From positions 1 through 64,000 of the forward strand of contig JAGCNO010000004.1 in the NCBI GenBank assembly GCA_017645905.1: 64,000 bases of DNA, read 5' to 3'. Numbering within the stretch: position 1 is the first letter of the stretch; each line of letters starts with the position of its first letter. The position numbers and the translations under genes were made by a program. The DNA is from Prevotella sp. Its GTDB lineage: Bacteria; Bacteroidota; Bacteroidia; Bacteroidales; Bacteroidaceae. The notes below the pieces were generated by a model, which was not told the DNA's origin, searched no databases, and worked only from the letters and a program-made list of their open reading frames with translations. Positions 1-8,284 of the stretch are shown in pieces.

Positions 1-1
1 C

Positions 2-71
2 TTACAACTCAATTGGCTTTCGCCTATCCTTGAGCCTTATAACTCAATTGGCTTTCGCCTATCCTTGAGCC
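2..71. repeat. Two tandem copies of a 35-bp repeat beside tRNA-Thr
   Basis: Copies at about 2-36 and 37-71 differ at one base (ttacaactc versus ttataactc). Each can fold on the minus strand as CTCAA..GGC-GAAA-GCC..TTGAG, a hairpin with a GAAA tetraloop. The second copy runs into the 3' end of the tRNA. The array may continue beyond the window edge. Confidence 0.75.
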
Positions 72-141
72 TCTTGTCGGATTCGAACCAACGACCCCGA
101 GATTACAAATCACGTGCTCTGGCCAACTGAGCTAAAGAGGC
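68..141 (-). tRNA. tRNA-Thr (anticodon TGT)
   Basis: The minus strand gives a full cloverleaf: acceptor GCCTCTT/AAGAGGC, D arm GCTC..GAGC, anticodon loop TTTGTAA with anticodon TGT (reads ACA, threonine), and T arm with loop TTCGAAT. The anticodon stem has one T-T mismatch. CCA is not encoded. Position after hpf matches the rpsU-xerC-hpf-tRNA order common in Bacteroidales. A TACCTTTG promoter box lies about 55 bases upstream. Confidence 0.93.
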
Positions 142-194
142 TTTTCTAAGCAGCCGTTCTCTGTTCAGATTTACGACCTGTCGGAAAACGGCTG

Positions 195-202
195 CAAAGG
201 TA
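195..202 (-). promoter_or_regulatory. Promoter -7 box for tRNA-Thr
   Basis: TACCTTTG on the minus strand fits the Bacteroidota TAnnTTTG box, with a TTTTGG-like -33 region upstream. It lies between the hpf stop and the tRNA, so it should start tRNA transcription. Confidence 0.6.
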
Positions 203-242
203 AGACTTTTTTCTGAACTACCAAAATATTTTAAGACTTTTT

Positions 243-542
243 TTAGTAGTTCCGCATTTTTTCTTTATTTTTCTGCAGTTGAACCCTCAGAGCATCGACA
301 CACAGGTCTATTCCTTCTTCAAATGTGTCGTTTGTCTTTTCTACGTGGAGTGTTGTTCCAGGCACCGTGACGGTGATGCTCGTTTCCTTATTTTGAGCCG
401 TAGCGGGTTTGACAACCTTTAATTGCACCTCTACTTTCTGAATATCTTCGTAAGATTTTTCTAACTTGGCGACTTTCTTCTGGATGAACGCCTCTAACTT
501 TTCGGTAGCGTCGAAGTGGATCGACTGAATCTTAATTTCCAT
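243..542 (-). CDS. hpf: Ribosome hibernation-promoting factor, short form (HPF/RaiA family)
   Basis: 99 residues that match the short HPF/RaiA (S30AE) fold: N-terminal MEIKIQSIHFDATEKLEAF, then alternating strands and a basic C-terminal helix (LQKNKEKMRNY). The family binds the 30S decoding site and inactivates or dimerises ribosomes in stationary phase. There is no long C-terminal dimerisation domain. It follows the recombinase by about 30 bp on the same strand and precedes tRNA-Thr, so it probably belongs to the rpsU transcription unit. Confidence 0.9.
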   Translation of the reverse strand: MEIKIQSIHFDATEKLEAFIQKKVAKLEKSYEDIQKVEVQLKVVKPATAQNKETSITVTVPGTTLHVEKTNDTFEEGIDLCVDALRVQLQKNKEKMRNY

Positions 543-573
543 AGTTCTCTGTTTTTAGGTTAAACTATAAAGA

Positions 574-1455
574 TCAGCCCCTTGGGTGGGCTTCTTTGTA
601 AACTCTCCGCAGTTGCTCGAATGTCGTGTGCGTGTATATCTGCGTCGTCTCCAGGCTCTCATGTCCCAGCAGACGTTTCACGCTTTCAAGCCCTGCATCA
701 TGGTTGAGCATCGCTGTGGCGAAGCTGTGTCTCAGCACGTGGGGTGAGCGTTTCTTTATCATGGTCACCCTCGAGAGGTTTTCCTTCACGTCCTGATATA
801 CCTGGGCGCTGGTCATCCGTTTCCCGTGCTTACTGAGGAAGAATGCTCCCGGTTCCTGCCTTTCTACGCTTTGGTCTCTCACCTCCATGTAGTGTTGCAG
901 CTCCTTGGCCAGTTCTTCCCCGAAAGGTATCAGCCTCTGCTTGTTGCGCTTCCCGGTGACTTTCAGCTGTTGTGCCTCAAAGTCAATGTCCTGGTCGTCA
1001 AGCCCTCTCAGTTCTGCCTGCCTCATGCCTGTCTCGTAGAGTAATATAATAATGGTACGCGCGCGTACATCCTTATATTCTTCGCTCCACTCTTCTTCGT
1101 CTAAGAGTCGGTTCATGTCGCTCTCCTTGACGAATACTGGCAGCGGCTTTTCCTTCTTGGGCCCCGTCACCAGGTGTGCCGGGTCTTTCCCAACCATATT
1201 TCTTGCCAACGCGAACCTGAAGAATGTCTTCACGGACGCCAGGTCGGCGTTCACTGTTGTGGCTTTCGCCCCGCAGTCCATCCGTAGTTCCATCCAGCCA
1301 CGTATGATGTCGGCATCAACCGTGGTCCAGTCCAGCTCCTCGCTCAGAGTCTTGAAATATTCCTCGAACATCCGCAGACTCCTCTCATACCGCTGTACGG
1401 TCAGCAGGCTGCGGTTTTTTTCGAATCTCAGATAGTCCAGAAACTGGTCAATCAC
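574..1455 (-). CDS. xerC: Tyrosine recombinase, XerC type
   Basis: Carries the SAM-like N-terminal domain (FLDYLRFEKNRS) and the catalytic set of tyrosine recombinases: Arg in GMRQAEL, Lys in TGKRNKQR, H-x-x-R in HVLRHSF, His in LLGHESLETTQ and Tyr in IYTHT. It likely resolves chromosome dimers at dif or acts as a housekeeping XerC paralogue. The open frame reaches an ATG at 1557, inside rpsU (35 bp overlap). The GTG at 1455 is preferred because it gives 293 residues, the family's usual length, and puts the start just before the conserved N-terminal helix; a TTG at 1497 is also possible. Position next to rpsU and hpf argues against a phage integrase. Confidence 0.88.
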   Translation of the reverse strand: MIDQFLDYLRFEKNRSLLTVQRYERSLRMFEEYFKTLSEELDWTTVDADIIRGWMELRMDCGAKATTVNADLASVKTFFRFALARNMVGKDPAHLVTGPKKEKPLPVFVKESDMNRLLDEEEWSEEYKDVRARTIIILLYETGMRQAELRGLDDQDIDFEAQQLKVTGKRNKQRLIPFGEELAKELQHYMEVRDQSVERQEPGAFFLSKHGKRMTSAQVYQDVKENLSRVTMIKKRSPHVLRHSFATAMLNHDAGLESVKRLLGHESLETTQIYTHTTFEQLRRVYKEAHPRG

Positions 1456-1522
1456 GTTTTCGCAAGCGAATTTACGGAAATAATTTGAATCTACCAAATT
1501 TTCCGCCGATTTTTCAGCTTTT

Positions 1523-1717
1523 TTAGTTTTCTTCGGCGGTTCTGAGCTGCTGCACATAGACGGCGTGCTCCATCTTGAGGCGCTTCAGCACAGAGGGTTT
1601 GTCGAACTGCTGACGGCGGCGAAGCTCCTTCACCACGCCAGTCTTCTCAAACTTTCTCTTGAACTTCTTGAGAGCCCTCTCAATGTTTTCGCCTTCTTTT
1701 ACAGGTACAATAATCAT
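1523..1717 (-). CDS. rpsU: 30S ribosomal protein S21
   Basis: 64 residues starting MIIVPVKEGENIERALKKFKR, the standard S21 N-terminus, followed by a basic RRRQQF stretch. S21 joins the 30S platform; in Bacteroidota it is tied to the group's unusual, Shine-Dalgarno-poor initiation. The longest upstream frame of xerC overlaps its 3' end. A TACCTTTG promoter box lies about 75 bp upstream. Confidence 0.95.
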   Translation of the reverse strand: MIIVPVKEGENIERALKKFKRKFEKTGVVKELRRRQQFDKPSVLKRLKMEHAVYVQQLRTAEEN

Positions 1718-1791
1718 AATGTTTTTGTTTAAGTGTTTGATAATTAGACATTAACGCATAATCTCTGCATAGCGCACAAGATTTGCGGGTG

Positions 1792-1799
1792 CAAAGGTA
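1792..1799 (-). promoter_or_regulatory. Promoter -7 box for rpsU operon
   Basis: TACCTTTG on the minus strand, followed by the leader to the rpsU ATG at 1717. It fits the TAnnTTTG box and heads rpsU-xerC-hpf. Confidence 0.6.
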
Positions 1800-1903
1800 C
1801 TCACTTTTTATGAAACAGCCAAAGATTTTTAACTTTTTTTGCGCTAAACCCGCTAAACCCAATTAAACCCAATTACGGGCAAGGGAGAAATGACTCTATT
1901 ATT

Positions 1904-3157
1904 TCACATTTCCCCTTGATAAAAAATCAATAGTAGCAAGACGACCAGCACTGCTATTGCTATAACGGAATAGAACAGCACTTTGCTGACACCTCCATTG
2001 GAGGTGTCCAACTGCTTCTGAAGCGATTCTATCGTCTTGTTTGCACTGGCAAGGTTAGCCGTCATGGCTGCAATATTCTCGCTGGTTTTCTTATTGCTGG
2101 CAGTAAGTTCTGCCAACTGCTTCTGAAGCCCCTCGTTCTGTTTCTTGGCTTCCTCCAGCTGCTGCTTTTGCAGTTTCTGCCCTTCTTCCTGCGATTTCGT
2201 CAACTGCGCAATCTTCTCTTGCAGCCCCTTGTTCTGTTTGTTGGCAGCCTCAATCTGCGCGTCGTACTGTTTCTTGATGGTGTTGCGGAGAATGGCCATA
2301 GAGTCGTTCATCGACTTGTCCACACGCTCAATCATCTCTCGGAAGTAGTTGCCAAGGTCGGTTGGCGACACCACTACCTTGTCGGCCAGCGACTTGATGA
2401 AGAACTTCTCCGCCTCATGGCCGATGGCGCTGATAAACGGGGTGTTGAGCCTCGCCACCGTCTCAAGCACTGTGTAGTCGTCGAGGGCGTCCTGACCGCC
2501 ACCGCCGCGGACGATGGCAATGGCAGCAAAGGAATCCATGTCGAGCTTTCGTAGAAGAGCAGCCAGCTCTGTACTCTTGCCAAAGGCCACCTTGTACTCT
2601 TCAAACTGGAAACGTGAGGACGCAATGCCTTTGGCTGCGTTGAAATCATCCAAGACAATGCTTGCCGTGGGCAGTACAAGCGCGATGACGGGCTTCTTCT
2701 GCTCGAAAAGCATCCGCTCAATGATGGCATCTACATTCTTCGTTTGTTGGCGTTTCATTTCCCACAGGGCATTACGCTTCACCTCCTGCTCGGAAACGGC
2801 CTGAGCCTGCACGATGTTCACGCGGGTGACACAGAGACACAAAATAATCGTGCCCTGCTGGCCTATTCTCCGCTCAATGGTTCCAGCCACATCGATAAGG
2901 TTGCCGTTCTTCAGCTCCTTGCGCTGTGCCTGCGTGGTCTTTATCGACATCTCGTCGGCCGTATTCTCGTCCCTTATCTTGTCGTAGAAGAATCCGCCAT
3001 AGGGCTGTGCGGAAGCACTTTTCAGGAATATTCCTCTCAGGCACACCAGCTTTGCGCTGACACTTGTACGCGCCAGATAGTCGTTGAAGATACGCAGTAT
3101 CTCCGACGGCTTGTAGAAACTGGTTGTTGCCAATGCTTTCTGCTCCTGACTGTCCAT
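1904..3157 (-). CDS. Membrane-anchored exonuclease VII large-subunit-like protein
   Basis: 417 residues. Residues about 20-115 resemble the OB-fold nucleic-acid-binding domain of XseA. Residues about 125-270 resemble the XseA catalytic core: Asp at LDDFNAAKG (170-171), VRGGGGQDALDD (217 on) and SAIGHEAEKFF (247 on). The usual GHExD motif reads GHEAE, so the second acidic residue is Glu instead of Asp. A coiled coil rich in Gln/Lys/Glu (about 275-385) replaces the usual C-terminal helices, followed by one transmembrane helix at 392-413 and a short tail. No small-subunit gene (xseB) is adjacent. It lies 12 bp after the flippase-like gene. Known family role: cutting single-stranded DNA; activity and membrane location here are inferred. 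Confidence 0.7.
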   Translation of the reverse strand: MDSQEQKALATTSFYKPSEILRIFNDYLARTSVSAKLVCLRGIFLKSASAQPYGGFFYDKIRDENTADEMSIKTTQAQRKELKNGNLIDVAGTIERRIGQQGTIILCLCVTRVNIVQAQAVSEQEVKRNALWEMKRQQTKNVDAIIERMLFEQKKPVIALVLPTASIVLDDFNAAKGIASSRFQFEEYKVAFGKSTELAALLRKLDMDSFAAIAIVRGGGGQDALDDYTVLETVARLNTPFISAIGHEAEKFFIKSLADKVVVSPTDLGNYFREMIERVDKSMNDSMAILRNTIKKQYDAQIEAANKQNKGLQEKIAQLTKSQEEGQKLQKQQLEEAKKQNEGLQKQLAELTASNKKTSENIAAMTANLASANKTIESLQKQLDTSNGGVSKVLFYSVIAIAVLVVLLLLIFYQGEM

Positions 3158-3169
3158 GCGATGAAATAT

Positions 3170-4162
3170 TTACTGGTCTTTGCGTGGCAGGAGGTTCAGG
3201 CGTGCCCATCCGTAGATGCCAAGGAGTACGACGAACATGGTCTGGACGGCATGGACGATGAGGACGAAGTAGAGGGCCTGCTCTTCCTGCACGCCATAAA
3301 GCAGGAGCATGGTCTTGACGGCGAAGTGCCACGGGCCGGCACCGTTGGGCGTGGGTACTACCACTGCTATCGACCCGATAAGGAAGGTGACCAGGCCGCA
3401 GCCCACGCCGAGGTTTTCGGTAAAGGGGAAGCAGAAGAAGGTGAGGTAGTAGTGCAGGAAATAGCACACCCAGATTCCTAATGACAGCAGGATGAAGAGA
3501 GTCACGTGGCGTATGTGGCGCAGCGAGGCTATGCCCTCCCACACCGAGTGGAGCGTAGCCTTCACCTTATTATATATAGCGAGGTGGCGCAGCAGGATGT
3601 GCAACAGGACGACGACGGCCACGGCACACACCACCGTCACTAACCACCCTGCCCAGGAGAAGCCGCGCAGGATGGTGTCGAACGACACCCCGGTACGCTC
3701 GAAGAAAGTGCCAAAGATGCTCATCTCCAATAGGAATGCAAGCCCTGTTACCAGTACAATGATGAGCGAATCTACGGCACGCTCCGTCACAACCGTGCCC
3801 AAGGCCTTGGGAAACGACACGCCGTCCCACCGCTTGAGCACGCCACACCGCGTGAACTCACCGATACGCGGCACCACGAGCGACACGGCATAACTGACGA
3901 AGATAGAGTAGATGGACACCCGCGGGCGGGGATGCTCGTCGAGCGGCTCCAGCGTAAGTAGCCAGCGCCACCCGCGAAAGGTCTGAGCCAGGATGCAAAA
4001 GGGGAGCGAGAGCACCATCCACGTCCACGACATCTCGTGGAACAGCACATGGCGAACATGCTGGAAATCGAAGTCTCGATACATCCAGTAGAGGATGGCA
4101 CCGCCCAGCAACAGCGGCAGTGAAACCTTGGCAATACGGCTGAACAGACTCTTACGCTCCAT
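3170..4162 (-). CDS. Flippase-like / lysylphosphatidylglycerol synthase TM-domain protein
   Basis: 330 residues with about eight hydrophobic helices and the pattern of the LPG_synthase_TM (UPF0104/AglD-like) family: MYRDFDFQHV near the N-terminus, FRGWRWLLTL and VPRIGEFTRCGVLKRWDGVSF in the middle, and a polar PTPNGAGPWHF loop before the last helices. The soluble synthetase domain of MprF is absent, as in most Bacteroidota members. Such proteins are thought to move lipid-linked substrates across the inner membrane; the substrate cannot be told from sequence. It starts 6 bp after a tiny secreted-peptide ORF and is followed by the XseA-like gene. Confidence 0.8.
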   Translation of the reverse strand: MERKSLFSRIAKVSLPLLLGGAILYWMYRDFDFQHVRHVLFHEMSWTWMVLSLPFCILAQTFRGWRWLLTLEPLDEHPRPRVSIYSIFVSYAVSLVVPRIGEFTRCGVLKRWDGVSFPKALGTVVTERAVDSLIIVLVTGLAFLLEMSIFGTFFERTGVSFDTILRGFSWAGWLVTVVCAVAVVVLLHILLRHLAIYNKVKATLHSVWEGIASLRHIRHVTLFILLSLGIWVCYFLHYYLTFFCFPFTENLGVGCGLVTFLIGSIAVVVPTPNGAGPWHFAVKTMLLLYGVQEEQALYFVLIVHAVQTMFVVLLGIYGWARLNLLPRKDQ

Positions 4163-4168
4163 AGTCTA

Positions 4169-4267
4169 TCACTGCCCGTACCACAGTCCATTGATTTCTG
4201 CTCCCTCGGCTAATGCGCTTGCCGCAACTGACAGCAGGAGCGCGAGGGAAAGGATTATCTTCATCAT
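4169..4267 (-). CDS. Putative 32-residue secreted peptide or signal-peptide remnant
   Basis: The frame opens ATGATGAAG and encodes a textbook signal peptide (MMKIILSLALLLSVAASALA) followed by only 12 residues, EGAEINGLWYGQ, and TGA. It lies about 33 bp after a TACCTTTG promoter box and 6 bp before the flippase-like ORF, so it is the first ORF of that transcript. Either it is a genuine small exported peptide or the truncated head of a lost secreted protein (the INGLWYG tail looks like the start of a beta-barrel or lipocalin-like domain). No family is recognised. Confidence 0.45.
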   Translation of the reverse strand: MMKIILSLALLLSVAASALAEGAEINGLWYGQ

Positions 4268-4300
4268 CGTATGTTTTAAGTTGTCATTATTTACAGGATG

Positions 4301-4308
4301 CAAAGGTA
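4301..4308 (-). promoter_or_regulatory. Promoter -7 box for the peptide/flippase/XseA-like operon
   Basis: TACCTTTG on the minus strand, about 33 bp before the ATG at 4267. The 22-bp repeat array at 4380-4482 lies just upstream of it. Confidence 0.6.
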
Positions 4309-4379
4309 CAAATAAAAAACGATAAAGAAGAAAAATACAGAAAAAATATCATTATCCTTCGTCGCCGAGCGCGCTCTCA

Positions 4380-4482
4380 TAGAAAAAGCCGTTCTTTCTG
4401 TGAGAATAAGCCGTTCTTTCTCCTGGAATAAGCCGTTCTTTCTCCTGGAAAAAGCCGTTCTTTCTCCTGGAATAAGCCGTTC
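4380..4482. repeat. 22-bp repeat array A1 (AAGCCGTTCTTTC family)
   Basis: Five head-to-tail units, most spaced 22 bp, of the pattern GAATAAGCCGTTCTTTC plus a 5-bp spacer (TCCTG in several units). It sits between the terminator of the MBG gene and the promoter at 4301. The same core recurs at 11724, 26715-26812, 36487, 44346, 52187 and 62370. Confidence 0.85.
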
Positions 4483-4530
4483 GGTTTTGGCTATAGCTGT
4501 TCAGGCGGTTTATAGGCAAAAGTAAGCCAT

Positions 4531-4562
4531 AAAAAAAAGGCTCCGACAACTGCCGGAGCCTT
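4531..4562 (-). terminator. Rho-independent terminator of the MBG-repeat gene
   Basis: Stem AAGGCTCCG / CGGAGCCTT with a short loop, followed on the minus strand by a run of eight T. It lies 38 bp after the stop at 4600. Confidence 0.85.
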
Positions 4563-4599
4563 CTTGTTGACAGGGTGCTGTTGTATAGGCGGATAGCCT

Positions 4600-6960
4600 T
4601 TACTTCACCAGGATCTTCTTGCCATTGACGACATAGATGCCGGCGGGCAGTCCCTGGAGCGTGGTGACAGCGGTACGCACCTTCATGCCCGAGACGGTGT
4701 AGACGTTGAAGGCGGCAGCATCGCCGATAATGTCCTCGATGCCGTCCTTCTCAGTGATGGTGAGGATACCTTGCACGTAGTTGAACGTGTAGTTCTTGGC
4801 CTCGCCGCCCGAGACGACGATAGGATATTCACCGGGTGCGCTGGTCTCGCTGGCTGCGGTAACTGCCACGGGCTTCTTGGTGAGCACGGCCTCAGTCTGG
4901 TTGTTCTTGAAGCCGCTGTAAGTGATGGTGAGCTCAGGATTGGGCTGGCCCTCCTCGCGATGGATGTCGTTGGCCTTAACGGTCAGCACTGCCTTGTCGA
5001 CGTTGAGCATACCGGGCACATACTGCAAGGTGTAGTTTGTGGCGGCACCACCGGAGACGGAGATGACGTAGACGGCGGCATCGCTGGCCTTCGTGGCTGT
5101 GGTTGTGGCCGTAGGCTTGGCGGTGAGCACGGCGTCGGTTTCACCATTTTTGAAGCCGCTGTAGCTCACGGTCAGTGCGGGGTTCTCGTCGCCATACTCA
5201 CGTGTGGCATCGTTGGCGGTGACGGTCAGCTTGGCTGCAGTGATGGTCAGCTTGCCGTTGACGAAGGTCACATTCTCGTTCTCCACGGAGCCCTTGGCGA
5301 TGACGATGTCGTAGGTGCCCACAGGCGAGGTCTTCGTGGCGTCGCAGGTGATGCTCGGCGTTCCTCTGAGGATAGCCGATCCGCTCTGCTCGAACTCGAA
5401 GGTGGGATTCTCCTCGCCATACTCGCGGGTGTAGCTCTTGGCCGTAAGGGCCAGCGTGCCAGAGGTGATGGTCAGCGTACCGGTCGCATAGGTAAACGTG
5501 TAGTTCTTTGCGGAGCCGCCGCTGACGGTGATAGGATAGGTGCCGGGAGCACTGGCCTTCGTGGCGGTGGTAGTTGCCGTAGGCTTCGCGTCGAGCACGG
5601 CTTCAGTCTCGCCATTCTTCCATCCCGTGTAAGTGAGGGTAAACACTGGGTTGTCGGTATTCTCCATACGGGTCTTGTCATCAGCCTTGACCGTCAGCGG
5701 AGCAGGAGTGATGGTCAGCGTACCGGCCACTCCCACAACGTTGGCACCTGTGACGGTGCCTTGTGAGACGGTGATGGGATAGGTGCCCACAGGCGAAGTA
5801 GCCGTGGCGGAACACTTCAGTTCGGGGGTGCCGTTGAGCGTGGCCGAAGCGGTATAGGTGAGGGTGGGGTTGGCATCGCCATAGACACGGGTGATATTGT
5901 TGGCCGTGACAGTGACGTCGACCACCTGAGCCTCCTCATACTCCTTCTGCGTGACGAGCTTCATCTCGGCAGGTGCATTGCTGGGCACGAGGAGATAGGA
6001 CGTGTTGTGGGGAATGTATTTCTTGCCATTCTCTACGCGGAGCGATGAGTCGGGAGCCTTAATGAAGCCAAGCGAACCGTTGCTCATCTTGCCCAGCACA
6101 CGCATGGTGCTGGCATTGTACTCGAGACAATCGATATGCTTAATGTTGGTTGCAATGACATCATCAGGAGTCGAGCAGAAATAGACTCCGGAGAGCTGGT
6201 TGCCGCTGACGGGAGACACATTGGTGGTAAGGATGTCAAGGCGGTTATTCGTGGGCTGGTTAGAAGAGCACTTTATAAAAATTGGCGTAGCGCGGGGGAC
6301 GTTGCCCTCAATCTTCTGATAGACAACAAGACCCTTTTCGGCATCTACCTTGGTGACATAAAATGCTTCCATGCCCGACGAAACGAACGAGAAGTTGAAG
6401 TCAGCATAGAAAGGCTTGTACCAATCGGAACCAACCTGCAACGTGGGCTTGATGCCGAAATAGTTGGTGGCATCGCTGCTGGAGATGGGCAATACGTTCC
6501 AACGGAAGGCCTTATTGGTGGCCGAGTAATTGTTGACGCCAACGCCGCCGAAATTGCCGAAAGAGTTATACTCATAGAGGTATTTCGTTACGCCGGCCAT
6601 GCTGGCGTAAGCGGAGTAAGTGCCATCTTCATTCTTTTGCAGCTGAAAAACGTGCTGCACAAGAGCATATGCACCAGTGCCTTGTGACTGAAGGTCATAC
6701 TTGTTTACACCTTTGAAATCAGCATAAATCACCGAACCGGGATTGGTCAGCACGTCATCCTCACTATAGTCTAACGTTCGCAGAGCTCCTGTATCAGCAT
6801 CACCAGAAGCTATTGTTATTGCACCGTAGTTATCTGTGATGGTGATGTAGCGCTGGCTTTTTGCGTTCTGAACACGATAATAACCCGATGGTGGAAGGCT
6901 CTGTGCAAAAAGGGTTAAGGAGAGTGTGGTCAAAGCCACAGACAAAAACAATCTTTTCAT
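4600..6960 (-). CDS. Secreted MBG-repeat surface protein
   Basis: 786 residues. A signal peptide (about 1-20, ending TLFAQ) is followed by a roughly 320-residue region of unknown fold. Residues about 347-735 hold five tandem MBG-type immunoglobulin-like domains, each with the landmarks REYGDENP, FKNGETDAVL and GTYPITVSGG...NYT; repeats 2, 4 and 5 are the closest. The end is a GxYVVNGKKILVK module typical of Prevotella/Porphyromonas surface proteins and resembling type IX secretion C-terminal signals. Likely an adhesin or structural cell-surface protein. It has its own terminator downstream and is separated from ompA by another terminator, so it is probably monocistronic. Confidence 0.8.
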   Translation of the reverse strand: MKRLFLSVALTTLSLTLFAQSLPPSGYYRVQNAKSQRYITITDNYGAITIASGDADTGALRTLDYSEDDVLTNPGSVIYADFKGVNKYDLQSQGTGAYALVQHVFQLQKNEDGTYSAYASMAGVTKYLYEYNSFGNFGGVGVNNYSATNKAFRWNVLPISSSDATNYFGIKPTLQVGSDWYKPFYADFNFSFVSSGMEAFYVTKVDAEKGLVVYQKIEGNVPRATPIFIKCSSNQPTNNRLDILTTNVSPVSGNQLSGVYFCSTPDDVIATNIKHIDCLEYNASTMRVLGKMSNGSLGFIKAPDSSLRVENGKKYIPHNTSYLLVPSNAPAEMKLVTQKEYEEAQVVDVTVTANNITRVYGDANPTLTYTASATLNGTPELKCSATATSPVGTYPITVSQGTVTGANVVGVAGTLTITPAPLTVKADDKTRMENTDNPVFTLTYTGWKNGETEAVLDAKPTATTTATKASAPGTYPITVSGGSAKNYTFTYATGTLTITSGTLALTAKSYTREYGEENPTFEFEQSGSAILRGTPSITCDATKTSPVGTYDIVIAKGSVENENVTFVNGKLTITAAKLTVTANDATREYGDENPALTVSYSGFKNGETDAVLTAKPTATTTATKASDAAVYVISVSGGAATNYTLQYVPGMLNVDKAVLTVKANDIHREEGQPNPELTITYSGFKNNQTEAVLTKKPVAVTAASETSAPGEYPIVVSGGEAKNYTFNYVQGILTITEKDGIEDIIGDAAAFNVYTVSGMKVRTAVTTLQGLPAGIYVVNGKKILVK

Positions 6961-6997
6961 AAATAAATTCCAATACTATCTCTATTTCCTGCTTTTC

Positions 6998-7035
6998 AAA
7001 AAAATTCCCCTCCTGTTTTTGAAATAGGAGGGGAA
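6998..7035 (-). terminator. Rho-independent terminator after the OmpA-family gene
   Basis: Stem TTCCCCTCCT / AGGAGGGGAA (10 bp perfect) with an 11-base loop, followed on the minus strand by seven T. It lies 30 bp after the stop at 7065. Confidence 0.88.
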
Positions 7036-7064
7036 CTCGTTATTCTCAGTTATCCTCGCTTGAA

Positions 7065-8246
7065 TTATTCAGCGATACAGATAGTCACGCGGTTCTTGTC
7101 GTTCTCAGCGAACGGCTGAACGGTGTCGCCCTTTGAATCGTAGGTGATGCGGCTCTCGGGAATGTTGTAGGTCTTCACCAGCATATCCTTCACAGCTGTT
7201 GCACGACCAGCGGCCAGGCGAGCGTTGATAGTGGCGTTACCAGTACCCTTATCAGCATAACCGGTCATGACGACCTTTGCATCGGGATTCTCGGTCAGGT
7301 AGTTGGCGATGTCAGCCACCTTGGCGGTCTCTGTGGGACGAATCTTCGTAGAGTTAATCTTGAAGAAGATGTCGCGGCGCAGCGGAGCGGTCTTAATGAT
7401 GGTCTGGGGCTTGCCAGGAACCTCCACAATCTTCTCCACAATCTTGTCCACATAACGAATCTCGGGCTCTACGGGCGGGATGATGCGGGTGGTGTAGGTC
7501 GGGCCGAGGTTCATCTTCACACCAGCAAGTGCGTTGAAGTACCAGTCGGCGTTGCCAGCCTTCTTCGAGTTGTAATTGTCGTTGAGGACGTTGGCGTTGA
7601 CTTCGATACCAGCGCTGAAGCGGTCGTTGATGCGGAAGTCACCTATAAGACCAGCACGGCCTGTGATATTAAACTTCGTGTCTTCCCAAACATATTCCAA
7701 GTTCTGGTCAGGTTCATAAGGCAGCTTTTTGCCGCCACGTCCCTCTCTCAGCCACTTGTTCATACTTCTGTTGGTTTCAATAGCCTCATCGTTGTCCCAA
7801 GCAATGTTGGCACCGACACCGATGAATCCTGTCAGCGTGAAGAGGCGCTGAGGCTTGAAACCGAAGAATGCGTTGGAGAGATTAGCAGTCAGTTCCAGTG
7901 AGGGAGCCACATAGTTCCACTTCCACTCGCCCCTAAAGGTCTTAGGTGCAGGTCTGGTAGGATCTGTGCTCTGGTCAAGTTCGATACCGGCTTTGCTGCT
8001 CCATGCATTGACGGAGAGGCGTGCACCGAGAACCTTGTTGAAGTTATAACCAGCAGCAGCCTGGATGTTGTAGTGGTTCAGGTCACCGAAATCCAGCTCA
8101 CCGAGTGTGTACTGCAGACCCAGGGGCTGAATCTGTACATACCAGTGGGGATTGAAGTCGTATTCGGTAGTGCCCTGCTGCTGGGCCTGGGCCTGTGCTG
8201 AAAGCACGCCCAGGAACAGCAGTCCAGACAATATAATCTTTTTCAT
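7065..8246 (-). CDS. OmpA-family outer-membrane protein
   Basis: 393 residues from MKKIILSG; a start five codons earlier (8261) is possible, but the chosen ATG heads the signal peptide directly. Order: signal peptide to AQAQA; an eight-strand-like barrel (about 25-255) with aromatic alternation; a Pro-rich linker with IVEKIVEVPGKP; then an OmpA/MotB peptidoglycan-binding domain (about 290-393) with FFKINSTKIRPTE, MTGYADKGTGNATINARLA and a conserved Asn-Arg near the end. The barrel sits in the outer membrane while the C-terminal domain grips peptidoglycan. It follows the coiled-coil lipoprotein gene after about 38 bp and is probably co-transcribed with it. Confidence 0.9.
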   Translation of the reverse strand: MKKIILSGLLFLGVLSAQAQAQQQGTTEYDFNPHWYVQIQPLGLQYTLGELDFGDLNHYNIQAAAGYNFNKVLGARLSVNAWSSKAGIELDQSTDPTRPAPKTFRGEWKWNYVAPSLELTANLSNAFFGFKPQRLFTLTGFIGVGANIAWDNDEAIETNRSMNKWLREGRGGKKLPYEPDQNLEYVWEDTKFNITGRAGLIGDFRINDRFSAGIEVNANVLNDNYNSKKAGNADWYFNALAGVKMNLGPTYTTRIIPPVEPEIRYVDKIVEKIVEVPGKPQTIIKTAPLRRDIFFKINSTKIRPTETAKVADIANYLTENPDAKVVMTGYADKGTGNATINARLAAGRATAVKDMLVKTYNIPESRITYDSKGDTVQPFAENDKNRVTICIAE

Positions 8247-8284
8247 ATTCTTCTGTATCATTTAGTTAAAAACTCGCTTAAGAT

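Noticed and set aside
574..1557. Phage or transposon integrase
   Set aside because: Gene order rpsU-xerC-hpf-tRNA is a housekeeping arrangement, no other mobile genes or attachment duplications were seen, and length fits XerC.
4352..4549. 65-residue open frame on the minus strand
   Set aside because: It is the translation of the 22-bp repeat array; the same RTAYS..KNGFF peptide appears from other arrays, which reflects DNA repeats and not a protein family.
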